Part shown: in pieces, positions 61,201-64,000 of the stretch
Layout: the number at the start of each line of letters is the position of its first letter
Numbering within the stretch: the stretch's first letter is position 1
Assembly: GCA_903883645.1 (NCBI GenBank)
Contig: CAISBR010000206.1
Span: 1 to 64,000 of the forward strand
Source: an uncultured Myxococcales bacterium
Lineage (GTDB): Bacteria > Myxococcota_A > UBA9042
Direction of reading: 5' to 3'
DNA: 64,000 nucleotides
Notes under the pieces: model-generated
Database searches by the model: none
Told to the model about the DNA's origin: nothing
What the model saw: only the letters and a program-made list of their open reading frames with translations
Translations under genes and position numbers: made by a program

Positions 61201-61563
61201 GCCCAGCTCGGGCGCTGCTTGGTCGAGCAAGGCAACGACGAGGGTGGCGGGATGCTGCGCGATGTGCTGGCGCGCCGGCCGGGCGACGATCACGCGGCCA
61301 TGTACTTGGCGCTTAACCTGCTGAGTCATCGGCAGTACAGCGACGCCTTGCCGCTGCTGCAGCAGGCCGCGGGCTCGGGCGACAAGGATCTGGCCGAGGC
61401 GTGGTACCACTTGGCGCTGATCTACAAAGAGCGCGAGCAGTTGGCGCAGGCCCTCCGAGCGGTCGATACGTACCTAGAGCACGCGCCGCGCGACAACTTC
61501 TACCGCAGCGATGCGGCCAGCCTAAAGAAATTGCTGCAGAATTCACTGGGCGCCAAGAAGTAG
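58246..61563 (+). CDS. Zinc-ribbon, single-membrane-helix TPR protein, 1,105 residues
   Basis: The N-terminus is an MJ0042-type zinc ribbon (C5, C8, C27, C30; CPHC and CPLC). A disordered, Pro/Ser-rich acidic region follows (about 45-260), then a basic patch and a transmembrane helix at about 270-290. The rest is a TPR-like helical array with many pairs (for example YATARDYFAQVLQREPRHLRA and NPDVALESLRKLRANKALD). The cytoplasmic zinc ribbon and outside TPR array are inferred from topology. GTG at 58246 with CAGG upstream fits the ribbon start; the frame is open from 58132. The overall plan resembles myxobacterial zinc-ribbon/TPR scaffold proteins, but no specific homologue is certain. Confidence 0.87.
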   Translation: MNVRCPHCSAVFSAGDLQTGAAKSVECPLCLMRFEAHDEQTAAVPGLSGQRPLPASGPALASSVPAASLTVQLGSSANAGLPSPPKPITTVIADADADIDIDFEVLLSDASDAVDKRSVSNRTNPFARIAAPRSGGPAVLDQESVFLGAPRRPSQQVGPLDGALGDTTRRSSQLMASALDMAPTQVLSPESVLPGGMRVPVPSAGGNAQEPAEESLFEAGAQTYTADSERPRSRPIGVDASDRRPARASANRNKAKSKGKDKSFFSRDRLIGLAMLIAAAGVAADYAGFGLFATRLWRPEAPNKTKAARAVPTDLSKSVLLDDTRQSYELELARLDKLAKVRKDDAQVQERRIARYLDLYERYPEALDEPEIKAGFSALKLAGKLPKLRLTALETLAKDGPAGALAKADELKAGSADDRELLARLYLLEFQQRLLRQALDRPGLTAAPDTDPLRTPAGNDKNLAAAATLLDTVLAESKDLENIIKFQSLRGSIADAQGKYGEAEALLLPLVQKAPENLEVRLTLASALLDDGKADQAQPHLDKVTLTLVSSPQPWVAREQNLIVTRQAGRRGDHDAQLSTLDAVLAANPSDELTTVRVARLNMLERHLDDANKRLTAGKAQQHFKSVAFVVAMTEYWLAVNRNDDALAEISEATKAAPDSLELLYLRGQVEDKQSHYATARDYFAQVLQREPRHLRAAIRLAELQSAAGRHDESLATLQQARKNVGDEENLLRLAAEELTLLKRTDEARKLLAQLLRAQPDNRRYLLRAAQMDLVAGNPDVALESLRKLRANKALDRQAATQMAMALADKKNFAEAATTIEPFADEAPADIELNTLAGRVELDAGQIEKASVYISRAVQTANGKSAEALFQYGRLAFRKNEVAQGITRIKQAIEVDSSAHTYRFELARQLLERHPEAAVRKLAVEQLQTVVHSAAAFEQVGKPVRYLPEVHRLLAKAYLVDHQYHKAVAALKALLELKPDDLDAKAQLGRCLVEQGNDEGGGMLRDVLARRPGDDHAAMYLALNLLSHRQYSDALPLLQQAAGSGDKDLAEAWYHLALIYKEREQLAQALRAVDTYLEHAPRDNFYRSDAASLKKLLQNSLGAKK

Positions 61564-61572
61564 AACGAACAG

Positions 61573-63408
61573 CTACTTGCGCGCCCTACGCAGCCGCAGC
61601 GCCAGCCCCGCCAGCGTCAGCAGCCCGGCCAGTGCCCACGGTGCCTGTTGCCGCGTATGCCCGCCGATGCAACCCGAACTGGGCGTGGCGATCACCGCAT
61701 CGCTGGCAGGAGTCGTCCAGCGCTTGGCCGCCGGCTTGAGCACCGTGCCCGACGGCAGCGACGAGGAACCCCACTTGGCCCCCGCAATCGCCTGATCGGC
61801 CAAGGCAATCTGGCTCGCGTCCACAGCAATCGGCTCGCCGGTCTCGTCGAGTAGCTCAATCGTCAGCGCCGCGGGCGCCTTGGTCATGCGCGGATCCAGA
61901 GCAAGATTAGGCAGATTAGTGCCATCGGTCTGCGTCTGGTTGGCCATCAGCCACGAGCCCATGCCGGCGATGGTGACGCGGTAGCCATTTTGCGTGCTGC
62001 CGTCGCCCAAGCATACGGGGCCGTAACCGCCCTTGGTTACATTAGAAACGTCGGGTAGCGTGCCGCTAAAGGCGAACACGGGGTCGCGGGTCATCTCGTC
62101 GGGCGAAATGCGCATCACCAGGCGCGAAAAGCGACCTTTGCTGCCGCCGCCGGCGCCGATGCTGGTCAACGTCTTGGTCATATCGCGCAGCGGTGCAGCG
62201 AATTCCGTTTCGAGTTGGGCAGCTAGGGCGGCACCGTCGATCGCGTCAGTGCGCTTGATCAAGGGGCAGGCGGTCAGAGACTTGTAGTACGTCAGCGCAT
62301 CCGCGGTACCAGCCTGCGCCGCAAAGTGGAACAAGGGGTCGATGATCGCCACCGTCTCTTTCGTAATCGGAAAATTGTGTATATACAGAAGGTTCCAAGC
62401 CTCGCAGGTGGTCTTCGCCTTGGCCACGCCCGTGGTATCGATCGCGGTGTAGTCGACCAGCGGCTCTTGGCTAGGGCTGCCATAGGGGTACTGCGACGGC
62501 ACGCTGATGATCGTGGGAATTTCGCCTGCAAATTCGGTAATAAACGCCCTACCCGCCGCCTCGTCGATCGCCGCCGCCACCACTTGCTCGTAGTTTTTGG
62601 CACCGTGCAGCACATCGAGCCGCACGGGATTGAGGCGCACATGCAGGTGATTCTTGGGGATTGCCCGCCCCGGACCCGCCACATACACCTGGATCGTCGT
62701 GTCATTTTCGGCGGCAATCGCCGTCAGCCGCAGCGGCACGCAGGGCTCGGCGTCGTCCATCTCGAGCGAAATGGGCTTGATCTGGTCGACCCCCTTGCCG
62801 GTCGCCAATTTCACCGCCACGAAGACATCGCCCTTGGCCACGTGATCGGCGAGCACGGTCTTGGCCTTGTCGGGCGTAGCAAAACCGTTGCTGTTTAGCC
62901 ATGTTAGCACATCATCGGCGCTTTTAGCCTGGATCACTTGGTAATCGTACGGGCCCACCTGATCGTGCTGCAAAATGGTGACCGTGCCGCCACCGCCGTT
63001 CGACCTATCAAGCGCGGCGCTGGACGCCAACGACGCGTCGCTGCAGCCGATGCTGCCGCCGCCAGAGCTGCAGCCCTCGCTGTTCAAGCTGTCGAGCTGG
63101 AAGCGCGGCGCGGTGCCCAGGTCTAAGCGATCGAATAAATAGCTTGTGCCTACGCCTACTTTGGGCACCTTGGGCAAGGGCAGCACCCAGCCAAAGCCGT
63201 CGGCCGGGCCGCTGTAGCGAATCTCGACCCACACCGTCGACTTCTTGGTGGCGGGGTCGCGCACGAACAGGATGCGCTCGGCGTTTTGCAGAATCGGCGC
63301 CGTGCTGTTGATGGGCGGCACAAAGCAGCCACCGCAGGCCCAGGCCGGCACGCTCAGAGCGCTAAAGGCCACCAGGGCAAGGGCTAGCAACCGTTTAAAC
63401 GTCTTCAT
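61573..63408 (-). CDS. DUF2330 protein with MYXO-CTERM tail
   Basis: A protein of 611 residues. The signal peptide ends near AWACGG, followed by CFVPPINST and NAERILFVRD, the DUF2330 family start. Gly/Ser/Asp-rich segments, a possible beta domain and conserved FGWVLPLPKVPKVG follow. The C-terminus has SGCIGGHTRQQAP, a hydrophobic run (about 17 residues) and RLRRARK, a MYXO-CTERM sorting tail. Ribosome-binding GGAG precedes ATG 63408; an ATG four codons upstream is less likely. Function of DUF2330 is unknown; surface anchoring is inferred. The partial gene upstream is on the same strand, 13 bases away. Confidence 0.9.
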   Translation of the reverse strand: MKTFKRLLALALVAFSALSVPAWACGGCFVPPINSTAPILQNAERILFVRDPATKKSTVWVEIRYSGPADGFGWVLPLPKVPKVGVGTSYLFDRLDLGTAPRFQLDSLNSEGCSSGGGSIGCSDASLASSAALDRSNGGGGTVTILQHDQVGPYDYQVIQAKSADDVLTWLNSNGFATPDKAKTVLADHVAKGDVFVAVKLATGKGVDQIKPISLEMDDAEPCVPLRLTAIAAENDTTIQVYVAGPGRAIPKNHLHVRLNPVRLDVLHGAKNYEQVVAAAIDEAAGRAFITEFAGEIPTIISVPSQYPYGSPSQEPLVDYTAIDTTGVAKAKTTCEAWNLLYIHNFPITKETVAIIDPLFHFAAQAGTADALTYYKSLTACPLIKRTDAIDGAALAAQLETEFAAPLRDMTKTLTSIGAGGGSKGRFSRLVMRISPDEMTRDPVFAFSGTLPDVSNVTKGGYGPVCLGDGSTQNGYRVTIAGMGSWLMANQTQTDGTNLPNLALDPRMTKAPAALTIELLDETGEPIAVDASQIALADQAIAGAKWGSSSLPSGTVLKPAAKRWTTPASDAVIATPSSGCIGGHTRQQAPWALAGLLTLAGLALRLRRARK

Positions 63409-63421
63409 GATTCGCTCCATC

Positions 63422-64000
63422 TCAGAAGTTCTTGGCCAGGTTGCCTACCGCTCGCAGCAGCGCCCCCAGGTCGTCGTCGTTGTCGAGCGCCGGCGTGCGC
63501 CACAGCTCGGCGTGATCGGGCAAAAGCGCCACCACTGGCCCGCAATTCTCGTCTTGTCCCACCGCCAGCGGCCGCACCACGCCGGCAAACGGCCGCGTCA
63601 CCGCCGCCACCGCCCACTGCAGGGTCATCGCTGCGGCGCGGTCGCCCAGGTCAAATTCATCGGGCAGCTGCGGCGCCAGCGCGTGCAAACACAGACCATC
63701 GGGCAGCGTCGCGGCATGGACCGGGCTCGCCAGCGCTTCAGACAGCGAATCCGGCAGCCGATCACCCAGCTGGCCCAGCGCCGACAAGGCATCGTTAATC
63801 GGGAAAAGTAGGCGCAATTCGCCCTCGATCGCCTGCACCGCCACCTGGGTACCCTCGCCGTCGCTCGGCGTCTTGGGCGTGGCCGACGAGCGCAACACTG
63901 CTGAAAATGCGGCATTTTCGCCAGCTTGAATTTTCAGATCGTGCAGCGTCCACGCCGCCGCCGGCCCCAGCGTCGCCAACACCCGGCGAATGCCCTGCCA
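63422..64000 (-). CDS. Unknown protein, partial at window edge
   Basis: The reading frame runs off the right edge; 192 residues are visible and the true start lies beyond base 64000 (a GTG at 63982 is possible but the frame continues). The visible sequence is Ala/Leu/Asp-rich (AFSAVLRSSATP, LLFPINDALSALGQLGDRL, GVVRPLAVGQDENCGPVV) and ends LGALLRAVGNLAKNF. No motif or family is recognised. It is 13 bases upstream of the DUF2330 gene on the same strand, so they are probably one transcript. Confidence 0.65.
   Translation of the reverse strand, partial: WQGIRRVLATLGPAAAWTLHDLKIQAGENAAFSAVLRSSATPKTPSDGEGTQVAVQAIEGELRLLFPINDALSALGQLGDRLPDSLSEALASPVHAATLPDGLCLHALAPQLPDEFDLGDRAAAMTLQWAVAAVTRPFAGVVRPLAVGQDENCGPVVALLPDHAELWRTPALDNDDDLGALLRAVGNLAKNF

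Overview
This 64 kb window is GC-rich chromosomal DNA. It most resembles a myxobacterium or a close relative (Myxococcota, the former delta-proteobacteria). Supporting evidence: two secreted proteins end in MYXO-CTERM-like tails (a Cys, a hydrophobic stretch, then an Arg/Lys cluster); one of them is a DUF2330 protein. There are also many lipoproteins, very large TPR proteins, a sigma-54 activator and a FadL-type porin. This assignment is an inference, because the window has no rRNA. No prophage, insertion sequence, CRISPR array or defence island was found; the content is mostly housekeeping genes mixed with cell-envelope genes of unknown role.

Layout. 1-19.8 kb is almost entirely leftward: a nitrite/sulfite reductase, a lipoprotein, an organophosphate antiporter, an unknown two-helix membrane protein, a small membrane protein, a cupin, a 3,316-residue TPR protein, then argC, argB, an outer-membrane protein and a leuB-type dehydrogenase cut by the window edge. 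20.0-23.0 kb is a tight rightward set: a small beta-rich protein, NamZ-type muramidase, nadD and a DUF2520 protein. It meets a leftward sigma-54 response regulator. rlmN (rightward) converges on a Cys-rich MYXO-CTERM protein. Then come leftward pepA, tRNA-Ala, tRNA-Phe, a FadL-like porin, a Thr/Cys-rich lipoprotein, a MepA-like murein endopeptidase and a BON-like protein. 33.3-35.6 kb is a secreted GH13 glucanase. 35.6-39.8 kb is a leftward set: an RdgC-like protein apparently in two ORFs, an MBOAT acyltransferase and an SGNH hydrolase. 40.4-48.0 kb is rightward: rpoD-type sigma factor, CBM9 lipoprotein, mazG, dnaE. 48.0-52.0 kb holds a lipoprotein, a GNAT/sspB pair, a WecA/TagO-type transferase and a XerD-type recombinase. 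52.4-58.0 kb holds mutS, a lipoprotein, an unknown 137-residue protein and selB. The last part holds a zinc-ribbon/TPR protein, the DUF2330 MYXO-CTERM protein and a partial unknown gene.

How the genes work together. Genome maintenance is well represented (dnaE, mutS, mazG, xerD-like, RdgC-like). So is envelope or peptidoglycan turnover (NamZ, MepA-like, WecA-like, MBOAT/SGNH, many lipoproteins). Translation and protein quality control genes are rlmN, selB, sspB, pepA and two tRNAs. selB implies that the organism makes selenoproteins, although no selenoprotein or other sel gene lies here. I do not see a clearly new multi-gene system. The best leads are the giant TPR protein, the apparently split RdgC joined to an acyltransferase pair, the tandem repeats and hairpin behind pepA, and the SspB homologue that keeps a ClpX-docking tail beside a GNAT enzyme.
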